A DNA stretch of 64,000 nucleotides from Panorpa germanica. Its lineage: Eukaryota > Arthropoda > Insecta > Mecoptera > Panorpidae. The notes below the pieces were generated by a model that ran no database searches, was not told the DNA's origin, and saw only the letters and a program-made list of their open reading frames with translations. The stretch covers positions 8,742,001 to 8,806,000 of the forward strand of contig OY783205.1 in assembly GCA_963678705.1 (NCBI GenBank). The letters are read 5' to 3'. The position numbers were made by a program, and so were the translations under genes. This document shows, piece by piece, positions 23,039 to 36,911 of the stretch; the stretch's first letter is position 1; each line of letters opens with the position of its first letter.

Positions 23039-24790
23039 TTATGCAAGAATTTTAAAATTTATTTTAATTAGCTTCGATAGTGGTCGTTTATAAATGCCAT
23101 GAGCGGTTTTTAATGTAACAACACGAACATGACCGTCAGGACCTGGATGAGTTTCCTGGACACGTGCCAATGACCATTCGAATGGTGAAATATTAGTATT
23201 CTTTATTCATACAAGGTCATCCAATTTTAAATTGTCAGAGACGGATTGCCATTTGTGTCGTTGGTGTAGAGTATTGAGATATTCTCAGATCCATCTATTT
23301 GAAAAATCCTGTCTAATTTGTTTGATTAATTCCCAACGCTGTAAATGATTTGGGTTTCTATTTAACAGAATTTCCTCAGGAGGAAGACATAATGACGAAC
23401 CAATAAGAAAGTGACTAGGAGATAAGGGATGTGGATCATCTGGTGATGCAGGCAAATGTACTAAAAGGCGACTGTTCATAATTGCTTCTATTCTGGCAAA
23501 AATTGTTGTAAGTTCTTCAAATGTAAGTGGTCGTGTACCAATTACTCGTTCGAGATGATATTTGGCACTTTTAACTCCACTTTCCAAGAGTCCACCAAAA
23601 TTTGGACTGTGAGGAGGGTTAAAATGCCATTTAACCCCTCTAATGAAGACTTAATTTGCACACATGTTTTGACTTCTTTTAAATATCGGTTTGTACCAAT
23701 GAAAACTGCCGTAATCAGTATAAATATCAGAGCATAGGCCTCGTGGTGATGTGAACCGATCGAATGATGCGAGAAATGAGTCAGTAGAGATTCCAGAAGT
23801 AACTTCGAGGTGAACACCTTTTGTGGACATACCTATAAAAAGACACAAATATGCTTTTGATATATGAGCATTTCGGATGCGAGGTTCTTTAATGGAAAAG
23901 GGTCCAGCAAAATCAATACCAACATGTAAAAATGGTCGATGGTATGTGACTCTAGCAGCTGGTAAGTCACCCATGACAGGAGTAGATGTAGTTGCTCGTA
24001 ATTTTGTGCAAATAGTGCATAGTCGTAAGACTTGTCGAATTTTACTTCTGGCGGATATTATCCAGAATTTAGATCGTAAAAGATAATGTACCGTATTGAG
24101 CCCCACATGTAAATATAGTTTATGGTAATGTAATATTAGTAAGTTCGTTAAATGGTTATGCTTTGGCAATAGATATGGGTGTTTTGCTGCAGAGGTTAAC
24201 TCTGATTTTCGAGACGTCCGCCGACAACTAATAGCCCATTGTGATCGAGACTTGGAGATAGCGAGATTAATATGGTGCGGAATTGACGACCGAGCTTGAT
24301 ATTTTTAATATTATCACTAAAATGATCCTGTTTTGCTAAGCGAATAATAAATATCTCTGCGGCAAGTAATTCTGTGAACGTTGGTGGACCAAAGGCGACG
24401 TTAACATCATGACATGGCATTATTAGTGACCTAAAACGCTTACTGTAAGCTACAATACTAAGCTAATTCTAAGCTAATTTCCAATAATTTGACTGGTTCT
24501 CCAGTAGAGTTAAGAATACATTTGACACAAGTTTGTCCGTACACAGATTTGAACTGATTTTTACTTGTTTAAGCTCAGGCAATGTTAGTTCGGTATTATG
24601 TTGTCCAACAAAGTTTATGTGGTGGGACCATCAGCAATGAAATCACAACGGAAGAATCAGTAAAGGCGTATACTTGAATATTATTCAATTTTGGCATTAG
24701 AATGTTATGTACATGAAGAAGCAATTTTGTTAAAAAAACTGCACCAAAAAGTTCTAAAAATATTTGTTGCCCATCGAGTAGACGAGATCT
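23039..24790 (-). pseudogene. U7 Pao-B pol fragment
   Basis: Beta haplogroup and near-identical to U4 (offset 9055 bp), including the linker duplication at about 24457-24480. The core is open from 24169 to 23651 and the partial C-terminal domain from 23587 to 23285. Confidence 0.85.
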
Positions 24791-24845
24791 GTTCGGCTCC
24801 TATATCTATACAATGAAAATACGTTGATTCTAGGAACAACCCAGC

Positions 24846-26064
24846 TCACATTTGTAGTCGAGAATTTTTGTATCGATAAACAACTGGCATTACTTGAACG
24901 CCGTCAAGATATTTTACATTGACAGCGCCATTATTTTGCAAGGAATTCTCACTAACACCTTGCTTCTCATTAGAAATGGCATTGACAACAGGTTTATTAT
25001 TCGCTAATAAAACGTTGTGGTAAGCACTACTACTTTCTAAATTATTTGAAAAGATGTCACTACTTATCCAAGTTCTACTTAGGGAAGCAGTGTTGTCAAG
25101 TGGAAGAGAAGTGGACTTATAAAAATTACCACCAGTAGATATAACTTGCCTTTTAATATTGCCATCATTTATTTGCTTTTGAAAAGGATCCATTCCAAAT
25201 ACATCCACGTAAAGTCTGAAACTGCATGTTCTTGCGGAAATAATTGGTTTGAAATTGGATGACTTATCGTTGAAATTAGATCAACTACAGGCGGAGTATT
25301 ACCACTCCAATCAACTTGTCTTTTAAATACTGCATCATATTTTAAAAAACAAACAATTAAAGGAAAAGAATCATCTTCTAAATTTGATTGAGATTTATTT
25401 AAAAGATGACACTTCCTTTTTGTAAGTTAATTTTTTTCTACAATTGGAACTAATGGAGGCATATCTGAAAACTGTTGACATTCGTGTAATTGATATCAGT
25501 TTGCATTGCATATTCTCCATCTTTTCCTTGTTCTTCAAAACTAAAATTTCCATCTACAATCAACTCTGATTGAGTCTTAGTATTTGAGACTTTGTTATAT
25601 TCCAAAATATTGTCGCCAGGATCATTGTTAGCAGATTCAATTTCTCTTTCTATGTTTAGTATTTTAATAATTTCTTTACTTTCATTTCCTAAAGATTTAT
25701 CAGTATTATTTTCCATTTCAATCGTAATTGTTGACGAATTTGATTGATTTCTAATATGCGGTGAAGAAATCTCTGAACTATAGTTCAATTTACCAAAAGA
25801 CTGTTCATTTTCAACTAATTTCAAACAAGTTTCGTTTTGAATTTCATCGTTTTCTTGAAGATTAGTTACATATTCTACAAGTCCTGAATCTTTGTCGTTT
25901 AATATTTCAGTATTAAGATTTCTTTTTGATTTATTACTACCAACTTTTCGAGTGGTATTCCCTTGAGCTTTCGAATATATTTTTGAAGATTGTTGCCCGA
26001 TTTTTGTAAAAGGTTCACTACTACTTTCTTTCTCATTTGAATTATGTTTAATTTGAAGTATACA
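24846..26064 (-). pseudogene. U7 ORFa, two frameshifts
   Basis: Haplogroup A. One base is lost in the A-run near 25468 and one at about 25209 (CACGTAAAG). The Trp of DWSGN is intact here, unlike U4 and U5. A TAA near 25427 also breaks the middle. The open segments are 25824-25450 and 25208-24846. Confidence 0.7.
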
Positions 26065-27806
26065 TTATGCAAGAATTTCTAAATTTAATTTGATTAGCTT
26101 CGATACTGGTCGTTTATAAATGCCATGAGCGGTTTTTAATGTAACAACAAAAACATGACCGTCAGGACCTGGATGAGTTTTCTGGACACGTGCCAATGGC
26201 CATTCGAATGGTGAAATATTATTATCCTTTATCCATACAAGGTCATCCAATTTTAAATTGTCAGAGACGGAGTGCCATTTGTGGCGTTGGTGTAGAGTAT
26301 TGAGATATTGTCGGATCCATCTATTTGCAAAATCCTGTCTAATTTGTTTGATTAATTCCCAACGCTGTAAATGATTTGGGTTTCTATTTAACAGAATTTC
26401 CTCAGGAGGAAGACATAATGACGAACCAATAAGAAAGTGACTAGGAGATAAGGGATGTGGATCATCTGGTGATGCAGGCAAATGTACTAAAAGGCGACTG
26501 TTCATAATTGCTTCTATTCTGGCAAAAATTGTTGTGAGTTCTTCAAATGTAAATGGTCGTGTACCAATTACACGTTGGAGATGATATTTGGCACTTTTAC
26601 CTCCACTTTCCTAGAGTCCACTAAAATTTGGATTGTGAGGAGGGTTAAAATGCCATTTAACACATCTAATGAAGACTTAATTTGCACACATGTTCTGACT
26701 TTTTTTAAATATCGGTTTGCACCAATGAAAACTGCCGCAATCAGTATAAATATCAGAGCATAGGCCTCGTCGTGATGTAAACCGATCGAATGATGCGAGA
26801 AATGAGTCAGTAGAGATTCCAGAAGTAACTTCGAGGTGAACAGCTTTTGTGGACATACCTATACAAAGACACAAATATGCTTTTGATATATGAGTATTTC
26901 GGATGCGAGGTTCTTTAATGGAAAAGGGTCCAGCAAAATCAATACCAACATGTAAAAATGGTCGATGGTATGTGACTCTAGCAGCTGGTAAGTCACCCAT
27001 GACAGGAGTAGATGTAGTTGCTCGTAATTTTGTGCAAATAGTGCATAGTCGTAAGACTTGTCAAATTTTACTTCTGGCGGATATTATCCAGAATTTAGAT
27101 CGTAAAAGACAATGTAACGTATTGAGCCCCACATGTAAATACAGTTTATGGTAATGTAATATTAGTAAGTTCGTTAAATGGTTATGCTTTGGCAATAGAT
27201 ATGGGTGTTTTGCTGCAGAGGTTAACTCTGAATTTTTGAGACGTCCGCCGACAACGTAAAGCCCATTGTGATCGAGACATGGAGATAGAGAGATTAATAT
27301 GGTGCGGAATTGACGACCGAGCTTGATATTTCTAATATCATCACTAAAATGATCCTGTTGTGCTAAGCGAATAATAAATATCTCTGCGGCAAGTAATTCT
27401 GTGAACGTAGGTGGACCAAAGGCGACGTTAACATCATGACCTGGCATTATTAGTGACCTAAAACGCTTACTGTAAGCTACAATACGAAGTAATTTACAAT
27501 AATTTGAATGGTTTTCCAGTAGAGTTAAGAATACATTTGACACAAGTTTGTCCATACACAGATTTAAACTGATTTTTACTTGTTTACGCTCAGGCAATGT
27601 TAATTCGGTATTATGTTGTCCAACAAAGTTTATGTGGTGGGACCTTCAGCCATGACAACACAACGGAAGAATTAGTAAAGGCGTATACTTGAATATTATT
27701 CAATTTTGGCATTAGAATGTTATGTACATGAAGAAGCAATTTTGTTAAAAAAAACTGCACCAAGAAGTTCTAAAAATATTTGTTGCCCATCGAGTAGACG
27801 AGATCT
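26065..27806 (-). pseudogene. U8 Pao-B pol fragment
   Basis: Alpha haplogroup. The C-terminal domain is intact (26505-26065), and the zinc/linker region is unusually long and open (27597-27061). The frame breaks at 27061, where TCAAATTTTA replaces the usual TCGAATTTTA and creates a stop. The core from GDLPAARV is open from 27000 to 26677. Confidence 0.85.
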
Positions 27807-27861
27807 GTTCGGCTCCTATATCTATACAATGAAAATATGTTGATTCTAGGAACAACCCAGC

Positions 27862-29082
27862 TCACATTTGTAGTCGAGAATTTTTGTCTCGATAAACAAC
27901 TGGCATTACTTGAACGCCTTTAAGATATTTTACATTGACAGCGCCATTATTTTGCAAGGAATTCTCACTAACACCTTGCTTCTCATTAGAAATGGCATTG
28001 ACAACAGGTTTATTATTCGCTAATAAAACGTTGTGGTAAGCACTACTACTTTTTGAATTATTTGCAAAGATGTCACTACCTCTCCAAGTTCTACTTAGGG
28101 AAGCAGTGTGGTCAAGTGGAAGAGAAGTGGACTTATAAAAATTACCACCAGTAGATATAACTTGCCTTTTAATATTGCCATCATTTATTTGCTTTTGAAA
28201 AGGATCCATTCCAAATACATCCACGTTAAAGTCTGAAACTGCATGTTCTTGCGGAAATAATTGGTTTGAAATTGAATGACTTATCGTTAAAATTGCTTCA
28301 ACTACAGGCGGAGTATTACCACTCCAATCAACTTGTCTTTTAAATACTGCATCATATTTTGGAAAACGAACAATTAAAGGAGAAGAATCATCTTCTAAAT
28401 TTGATTGAGATATATTTAAAAGATGACACTTCCTTTTAGTAAGTTTATTTCTTCCTACAATTGGAACTAATGGAGGCATATCTGAAAAACTGTCGACATT
28501 CGTGTAATTGATATCAGTTTGCATTGCATATTCTCCATCTTTTCCTTGTTCTTCAAAACAAAAATTTTCATCTACAATCAACTCTGATGGAGTCTTAGTA
28601 TTAAAGACTTCGTTACATTCCAAAATATTGTCGCCAGGATCATTGTTAGCAGATTCAATTTCTCTTTCTATGTTTAGTATTTTAGTAATTTCTTTACTTT
28701 TATTTCCTAAAGATTTATCAGTATTACTTTCCATTTCAATCGTAATTGTTGACGAATTTGATTGATTCCTAATATGCGGTGAAGAAATCTCAGAACTATA
28801 GTTCAATTTACCAAAAGACTGTTCATTTTCAACTAATTTCAAACAAGTTTCGTTTTGAATTTCATCGTTTTCTTGAAGATTAGTTACATATTCTACAAGT
28901 CCTGAATCTTTGTCGTTTAATATTTCAGTATTAAGATTTCTTTTTGATTTATTACTACCAACTTTTCGAGTGGTATTCCCTTGAGCTTTCGAATATATTT
29001 TTGAAGATTGTTGCCCGATTTTTGTAAAAGGTTCACTAATACTTTCTTTCTCATTTGAATTATGTTTAATTTGAAGTATACA
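27862..29082 (-). CDS. U8 ORFa, intact unrecognised open frame (406 codons)
   Basis: It has the same length as U6 ORFa and is open from the pol stop to TGA, in phase with pol. Differences from U6 are scattered amino-acid replacements (for example MESNTD for MENNTD, AILTI for AISTI, FQKQI for FQTQI). The abundance of replacement changes argues against strong purifying selection between copies. The splice-donor-like GTGAGC end is kept. Haplogroup B. Confidence 0.55.
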   Translation of the reverse strand, partial: CILQIKHNSNEKESISEPFTKIGQQSSKIYSKAQGNTTRKVGSNKSKRNLNTEILNDKDSGLVEYVTNLQENDEIQNETCLKLVENEQSFGKLNYSSEISSPHIRNQSNSSTITIEMESNTDKSLGNKSKEITKILNIEREIESANNDPGDNILECNEVFNTKTPSELIVDENFCFEEQGKDGEYAMQTDINYTNVDSFSDMPPLVPIVGRNKLTKRKCHLLNISQSNLEDDSSPLIVRFPKYDAVFKRQVDWSGNTPPVVEAILTISHSISNQLFPQEHAVSDFNVDVFGMDPFQKQINDGNIKRQVISTGGNFYKSTSLPLDHTASLSRTWRGSDIFANNSKSSSAYHNVLLANNKPVVNAISNEKQGVSENSLQNNGAVNVKYLKGVQVMPVVYRDKNSRLQM

Positions 29083-30811
29083 TTATGCAAGAATTTCTAA
29101 ATTTAATTTGATTAGCTTCGATACTGGTCGTTTATAAATGGCATGAGCGGTTTTTAATGTAACAACACGAACATGACCGTCAGGACCTGGATGAGTTTCC
29201 TGGACACGTGCCAATTCGAATGGTGAAATATTATTATCCTTTACCCATACAAGGTCATCCAATTTTAAATTGTCAGAGACGGAGTGCCATTTGTGTCGTT
29301 GGTGTAGAGTATTGAGATATTGTCGGATTCATCTATTTGCAAAATCCTGTCTAATTTGTTTGATTAATTCCCAACGCTGTAAATGATTTGGGTTTCTATT
29401 TAACAGAATTTCCTCAGGAGGAAGACATAATGAAGAACCAATAAGAAAGTGACTAGAAAGATAAGGGATGTGGATCATCTGGTGATGCAGGCAAATGTAC
29501 TAAAAGGCGACTGTTTATAATTGCTTCTATTCTGGCAAAAATTGTTGTGAGTTCTTCAAATGTAAATGGTCAGGTACCAATTACTCGTTGGAGATAATAT
29601 TTGGCACTTTTAACTCCACTTTCCTAGAGTCCACCAAAATTTGGACTGTGAGGAGGGTTAAAATGCCATTTAACCCCTTTAATGAAAACTTAGTTTGCAC
29701 ACATGTTCTGACTTCTTTTAAATATCGGTTAGCACCAATGAAAACTGCCGCAATCAGTATAAATATCAGAGCATAGGCCTCGTCGTGATGTAAACCGATC
29801 GAATGATGCGATGTCAGTAGAGATTCCACAAGTAACTTTGAGTTGAACAGCTTTTGTAGACATACATATTAAAAGACACAAATATGCTTTTGATATATAA
29901 GCATTTAGAATGCGAGGTTCTTTAATGGAAAAGGGTCCAGCAAAATCAATACCAACATGTAAAAATGGTCGATGGTATGTGACTCTAGCAGCTGGTAAGT
30001 CACCCATGACAGGAGTAGATGTAGTTGCTCGTAATTTTGTGCAAATAGTGCATAGTCGTAAGACTTGTCGAATTTTACTTCTGGCGGATATTATCCAGAA
30101 TTTAGATCGTAAAAGATAATGTAACGTATTGAGCCCCACATCTAAATATAGTTTCTGGTAATGTAATATTAGTAAGTTCGTTAAATGATTATGCTTTTTC
30201 AATAGATATGGGTGTTTTGCTGCAGAGGTTAACTCTGAATTTTCGAGACGTCCGCCGACAACTAATAGCCATTGTGATCGAGACATAGAGATAAAGAGAT
30301 TAATATGGTGCGGAATTGACGACCGAGCTTGATATTTCTAATATCATCACTAAAATGATCCTGTTGTGCTAAGCGAATAATAAATATCTCTGCGGCAAGT
30401 AATTCTGTGAACGTTGGTGGACTAAAGGCGACGTTAACATCATTTCCTGGCATTATTAGTGACCTAAAACGCTTACTGTAAGCTACAATACGAAGTAATT
30501 TACAATAATTTGACTGGTTTTCCAGTAGAGTTAAGAATACATTTGACACAAGTTTGTCCGTACACAGATTTGAACTGATTTTTACTTGTTTAAGCTCAGG
30601 CAATGTTAGTTCGGTATTATGTTGTCCAACAAATTTTATGTGGTGGGACCTTCAGCCATGACAACACAACGGAAGAATCAGTAAAGGCGTATACTTGAAT
30701 ATTATTCAATTTTGGCATTAGGATGTTATGTACATGAAGATGCAATTTTGTTAAAAAAACTGCACCAAGAAGTTCTAAAAATATTTGTGGCCCATCGAGT
30801 AGACGAGATCT
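29083..30811 (-). pseudogene. U9 Pao-B pol fragment
   Basis: Alpha haplogroup. Distinguishing marks shared with U13 are a 7-bp loss near 29812 (STDIASF in place of STDSFLASF), loss of bases near 29214 that removes part of the EWPLA segment, and an altered GGTCAGGTACC site near 29570. The core is open from 30286 to 29729. Confidence 0.85.
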
Positions 30812-32075
30812 GTTCGTCTTTTATATCTATACAATGAAAATACGTTGATTCTAGGAACAACCTAGCTGACATTTGTAGTCGAGAATTTTTGTCTCGATAA
30901 ACAACTGGCATTACTTGAACGCCTTCAAGATATTTTACATTGACAGCGCCATTATTTTGCAAGGAATTCTCACTAACACCTTGCTTCTCATTAGAAATGG
31001 CATTGACAACAGGTTTATTATTCGCTAATAAAACGTTGTGGTAAGCACTACTACTTTTTGAATTATTTGCAAAGATGTCACTACCTCTCCAAGTTCTACT
31101 TAGGGAAGCAGTGTGGTCAAGTGGAAGAGAAGTGGACTTATAAAAATTACCACCAGTAGATATAACTTGCCTTTTAATATTGCCATCATTTATTTGCTTT
31201 TGAAAAGGATCCATTCCAAATACATCCACGTTAAAGTCTGAAACTGCATGTTCTTGCGGAAATAATTGGTTTGAAATTGAATGACTTATCGTTGATATTG
31301 GATCAACTACAGGCGGAGTATTACCACTCCAATCAACTTGTCTTTTAAATACTGCATCATATTTTGGAAAACGAACAATTAAAGGAGAAGAATCATCTTC
31401 TAAATTTGATTGAGATATATTTAAAAGATGACACTTCCTTTTAGTAAGTTTATTTCTTCCTACAATTGGAAGTAATGGAGGCATATCTGAAAAACTGTCG
31501 ACATTCGTGTAATTGATATCAGTTTGCATTGCATATTCTCCATCTTTTCCTTGTTCTTCAAAACAAAAATTTCCATCTACAATCAACTCTGATGGAGTCT
31601 TAGTATTTGAGACTTCGTTACATTCCAAAATATTGTCGCCAGGATCATTGTTAGCAGATTCAATTTCTCTTTCTATGTTTAGTATTTTAGTAATTTCTTT
31701 ACTTTCATTTTCTAAAGATTTATCAGTATTATTTTCCATTTCAATCGTAATTGTTGACGAATTTGATTGATTCCTAATATGCGGTGAAGAAATCTCTGAA
31801 CTATAGTTCAATTTACCAAAAGACTGTTCATTTTCAACTAATTTCAAACAAGTTTCGTTTTGAATTTCATCGTTTTCTTGAAGATTAGTTACATATTCTA
31901 CAAGTCCTGAATCTTTGTCGTTTAATATTTCAGTATTAAGATTTCTTTTGGATTTATTACTACCAACTTTTCGAGTGGTATTCCCTTGAGCTTTCGAATA
32001 TAAATTTGAAGATTGTTGCCCGATTTTTGGATAAGGTTCACTAATACTTTCTTTCTCATTTGAATTATGTTTAAT
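30726..32075 (-). CDS. U9 ORFa, extended open frame (449 codons)
   Basis: This is the longest ORFa. The usual terminal TGA is changed to TCA (AATGTCAGC at about 30866), so the frame runs on through the junction and out of frame across the RNase H piece to a stop at 30726. The same change destroys the putative GTGAGC donor. Upstream, TAA three codons after the pol stop ends the open frame at 32075. Haplogroup B. Confidence 0.5.
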   Translation of the reverse strand: MKHNSNEKESISEPYPKIGQQSSNLYSKAQGNTTRKVGSNKSKRNLNTEILNDKDSGLVEYVTNLQENDEIQNETCLKLVENEQSFGKLNYSSEISSPHIRNQSNSSTITIEMENNTDKSLENESKEITKILNIEREIESANNDPGDNILECNEVSNTKTPSELIVDGNFCFEEQGKDGEYAMQTDINYTNVDSFSDMPPLLPIVGRNKLTKRKCHLLNISQSNLEDDSSPLIVRFPKYDAVFKRQVDWSGNTPPVVDPISTISHSISNQLFPQEHAVSDFNVDVFGMDPFQKQINDGNIKRQVISTGGNFYKSTSLPLDHTASLSRTWRGSDIFANNSKSSSAYHNVLLANNKPVVNAISNEKQGVSENSLQNNGAVNVKYLEGVQVMPVVYRDKNSRLQMSARLFLESTYFHCIDIKDEQISSTRWATNIFRTSWCSFFNKIASSCT

Positions 32076-32087
32076 TTAAAGTATACA

Positions 32088-33840
32088 TTATGCAAGAATT
32101 TCAAAATTCAATTTGATTAGCTTCGATACTGGTCGTTTATAAATGCCATGAGCGGTTTTTAATGTAACAACAAGAACATGATCGTCAGGACCTGGATGAG
32201 TTTCCTGGACACGTGCCAATGACCATTCGAATGGTGAAATATTAGTATTCTTTATCCATACAAGGTCATCCAATTTTAAATTGTCAGAGACGGATTGCCA
32301 TTTGTGTCGTTGGTGTAGAGTATTGAGATATTCTCGGATCCATCTATTTGCAAAATCCTGTCTAATTTGTTTGATTAATTCCCAACGCTGTAAATGATTT
32401 GGGTTTCTATTTAACAGAATTTCCTCAGGAGGAAGACATAATGACGAACCAATAAGAAAGTGACTAGGGGATAAGGGATGTGGATCATCTGGTGATGCAG
32501 GCAAATGTACTAAAAGGCGACTGTTCATAATTGCTTCTATTCTGGCAAAAATTGTTGTGAGTTCTTCAAATGTAAGTGGTCGTGTACCAATTACTCGTTC
32601 GAGATGATATTTGGCACTTTTAACTCCACTTTCCAAGAGCCCACCAAAATTTGGACTGTGAGGAGGGTTAAAATGCCATTTAACCCCTCTAATGAAGACT
32701 TAATTTGCACACATGTTTTGACTTCTTTTAAATATCGGTTTGTACCAATGAAAACTGCCGTAATCAGTATAAATATCAGAGCATAGGCCTCGTGGTGATG
32801 TAAACCGATCGAATGATGCGAGAAATGAGTCAGTAGAGATTCCAGAAGTAACTTCGAGGTGAACACCTTTTGTGGACATACCTATAAAAAGACACAAATA
32901 TGCTTTTGATATATGAGCATTTCGGATGCGAGGTTCTTTAATGGAAAAGGGTCCAGCAAAATCAATACCAACATGTAAAAATGGTCGATGGTATGTGACT
33001 CTAGCAGCTGGTAAGTCACCCATGACAGGAGTAGATGTAGTTGCTCGTAATTTTGTGCAAATAGTGCATAGTCGTAAGACTTGTCGAATTTTACTTCTGG
33101 CGGATATTATCCAGAATTTAGATCGTAAAAGATAATGTAACGTATTGAGCCCCACATGAAAATATAGTTTATGGTAATGTAATATTAGTAAGTTCGTTAA
33201 ATGGTTATGCTTTGGCAATAGATATGGGTGTTTTGCTGCAGAGGTTAACTCTGATTTTCGAGACGTCCGCCGACAACTAATAGCCCATTGTGATCGATAC
33301 TTGGAGATAGCGAGATTAATATGGTGCGGAATTGACGACCGAGCTTGATATTTTTAATATTATCACTAAAATGATCCTGTTGTGCTAAGCGAATAATAAA
33401 TATCTCTGCGGCAAGTAATTCTGTGAACGTTGGTGGACCAAAGGCGACGTTAACATCATGACATGGCATTATTAGTGACCTAAAACGCTTACTGTAAGCT
33501 ACAATACTAAGCTAATTCTAAGCTAATTTACAATAATTTGACTGGTTTTCCAGTAGAGTTAAGAATACATTTGACACAAGTTTGTCCATACACAGATTTG
33601 AACTGATTTTTACTTGTTTAAGCTCAGGCAATGTTAGTTCGGTATTATGTTGTCCAACAAAGTTTATGTGGTGGGACCTTCAGCCATCACAACACAACGG
33701 AAGAATCATTAAAGGCGTATACTTGAATATTATTCAACTTTGGCATTAGAATGTTATGTACATGAAGAAGCAATTTTGTTAAAAAAACTGCACCAAGAAG
33801 TTCTAAAAATATTTGTTGCCCATCGAGTAGACGAGATCTG
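32088..33840 (-). pseudogene. U10 Pao-B pol fragment
   Basis: Beta haplogroup with the CTAAGCTAATT duplication at about 33507-33530. It has the best-preserved 3' half of any copy: from ESGVKS to the stop it is open from 32636 to 32088 (182 codons), covering the last catalytic Glu and the whole C-terminal domain. The core is open from 33218 to 32700. Confidence 0.85.
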
Positions 33841-33894
33841 TTCGGCTCCTATATCTATACAATGAAAATACGTTGATTCTAGGAACAACCCAGC

Positions 33895-35115
33895 TCACAT
33901 TTGTAGTCGAGAATTTTTGTCTCGATAAACAACTGGCATTACTTGAACGCCTTCAAGATATTTTACATTGACAGCGCCATTATTTTGCAAGGAATTCTCA
34001 CTAACACCTTGCTTCTCATTAGAAATGGCATTGACAACAGGTTAATTATTCGCTAATAAAACGTTGTGGTAAGCACTACTACTTTTTGAATTATTTGCAA
34101 AGATGTCACTACCTCTCCACGTTCTACTTAGGGAAGCATTGTGGTCAAGTGGAAGAGAAGTGGACTTATAAAAATTACCACCAGTAGATATAACTTGCCT
34201 TTTAATATTGCCATCATTTATTTGCTTTTGAAAAGGATCCATTCCAAATACATCCACGTTAAAGTCTGAAACTGCATGTTCTTGCGGAAATAATTGGTTT
34301 GAAATTGAATGACTTATCGTTAAAATTGGATCAACTACAGGCGGAGTATTACCACTCCAATCAACTTGTCTTTTAAATACTGCATCATATTTTGGAAAAC
34401 GAACAATTAAAGGAGAAGAATCATCTTCTAAATTTGATTGAGATATATTTAAAAGATGACACTTCCTTTTAGTAAGTTTATTTCTTCCTTCAATTAGAAC
34501 TAATGGAGGCATATCTGAAAAACTGTCGACATTCGTGTAATTAATATCAGTTTGCATTGCATATTCTCCATCTTTTCCTTGTTCTTCAAAACAAAATTTT
34601 TTATCTACAATCAACTCTGATGGAGTCTTAGTATTTGAGACTTCGTTACATTCCAAAATATTGTCGCCAGGATCAATGTTAGCAGATTTAATTTCTCTTT
34701 CTATGTTTAGTATTTTAGTAATTTCTTTACTTTCATTTCCTAAAGATTTATCAGTATTATTTTCCATTTCAATCGTAATTGTTGACGAATTTGATTGATT
34801 TCTAATATGCGGTGAAGAAATCTCTGAACTATAGTTCAATTTACCAAAAGACTGTTCATTATCAACTAATTTCAAACAAGTTTCGTTTTGAATTTTATTG
34901 TTTTCTTGAAGATTAGTTACATTTTCTACAAGTCCTGAATCTTTGTCGTCTAATATTTCAGTATTAAGATTTCTTTTTGATTTATTACTACCAACTTTTC
35001 GAGTGGTATTCCCTTGAGCTTTCGAATATAAATTTGAAGATTGTTGCCCGATTTTTGGATAAGGTTCACTAATACTTTCTTTCTCATTTGAATTATGTTT
35101 AATTTGAAGTATACA
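33895..35115 (-). pseudogene. U10 ORFa, one late nonsense codon
   Basis: Full length, with a single visible break: TTA on the plus strand at 34042 gives TAA near the LLANNK motif, removing about 49 C-terminal codons. The open part from the TTG-containing motif is 34875-34042. Haplogroup B. Confidence 0.65.
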
Positions 35116-36856
35116 TTATGCAAGAATTTCTAAATTTAATTTGATTAGCTTCGATACTGGTCGTTTATAAATGCCATGAGCGGTTTTTAATGTAACAACA
35201 AGAACATGACCGTCAAGACCTGGATGAGTTTCCTGGACACGTGCCAATGGCCATTCGAATGGTGAAATATTATTATCCTTTATACATACAAGGTCATCCA
35301 ATTTTAAATTGTCAGAGACGGAGTGCCATTTGTGTCGTTGGTGTAGAGTATTGAGATATTCTCGGATCCATCTATTTGCAAAATCCTGTCTAATTTGTTT
35401 GATTAATTCCCAACGCTGTAAATGATTTGGGTTTCTATTTAACAAAATTTCCTCAGGAGAAAGACATAATGACGAACCAATAAGAAAGTGACTAGGAGAT
35501 AAGGGATGTGGATCATCTGGTGATGCAGGCAAATGTACTAAAAGGCGACTGTTCATAATTGCTTCTATTCTGGCAAAAATTGTTGTGAGTTCTTCAAATG
35601 TAAATGGTAGTGCACCAATTACTCGTTGGAGATGATATTTGGCACTTTTACCTCCACTTTCCTAGAGTCCACCAAAATTTATACTGTGAAGAGGGTTAAA
35701 ATGCCATTTAACCCCTCTAATGAAGACTTAATTTGCACAAATGTTCTGACTTTTTTTAAATATCGGTTTGCACCAATGAAAACTGCCGCAATCAGTATAA
35801 ATATCAGAGCATAGGCCTCGTCGTGATGTAAACCGATCGAATGATGCGAGAAATGAGTCAGTAGAGATTCCAGAAGTAACTTCGAGGTGAACAGCTTTTG
35901 TGGACATACCTATACAAAGACACAAATATGCTTTTGATATATGAGCATTTCGGATGCGAGGTTCTTTAATGGAAAAGGGTCCAGCAAAATCAATACCAAC
36001 ATGTAAAAATGGTCGATGGTATGTGACTCTAGCAGCTGGTAAGTCACCCATGACAGGAGTAGATGTAGTTGCTCGTAATTTTGTGCAAATAGTGCATAGT
36101 CGTAAGACTTGTCATATTTTACTTCTGGCGGATATTATCCAGAATTTAGATCGTAAAAGACAATGTAACGTATTGAGCCCCACATGTAAATACAGTTTAT
36201 GGTAATGTAATATTAGTAAGTTCGTTAAATGGTTATGCTTTGGCAATAGATATGGGTGTTTTGCTGCAGAGGTTAACTCTGAATTTTCGAGACGTCCGCC
36301 GACAACGTATAGCCCATTGTGATCAAGACATGGAGATAGAGAGATTAATATGGTGCGGAATTGACGACCGAGCTTGATATTTCTAATATCATCACTAAAA
36401 TGATCCTGTTGTGCTAAGCGAATAATAAATCTCTCTGCGGCAAGTAATTCTGTGAACGTTGGTGGACCAAAGGCGACGTTAACATCATGACCTGGCATTA
36501 TTAGTGACCTAAAACGCTTACTGTAAGCTAGAATACGAAGTAATTTACAATAATTTGACTGGTTTTCCAGTAGAGTTAGGAATACATTTGACACAAGTTT
36601 GTCCGTACACAGATTTGAACTGATTTTTACTTGTTTAAGCTCAGGCAATGTTAGTTCGGTATTATGTTGTCCAACAAAGTTTATGTGGTGGGACCATCAG
36701 CCATGACATCACAACTGAAGAATCAGTAAAGGCGTATACTTGAATATTATTCAATTTTGGCATTAGAATGTTATGTACATGAAGAAGCAATTTTGTTAAA
36801 AAAACTGCATTAAGAAGTTCTAAAAATATTTGTTGCCCATCGAGTAGACGAGATCT
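35116..36856 (-). pseudogene. U11 Pao-B pol fragment
   Basis: Alpha haplogroup. The C-terminal domain (35556-35116), core (36051-35728) and linker (36648-36112) are open separately. It shares with U12 the AATTTATACTG variant near 35675 and GGTAGTGCACC near 35606, suggesting a recent one-unit duplication between U11 and U12. Confidence 0.85.
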
Positions 36857-36911
36857 GTTCGGCTCCTATATCTATACAATGAAAATACGTTGATTCTAGG
36901 AACAACCCAGC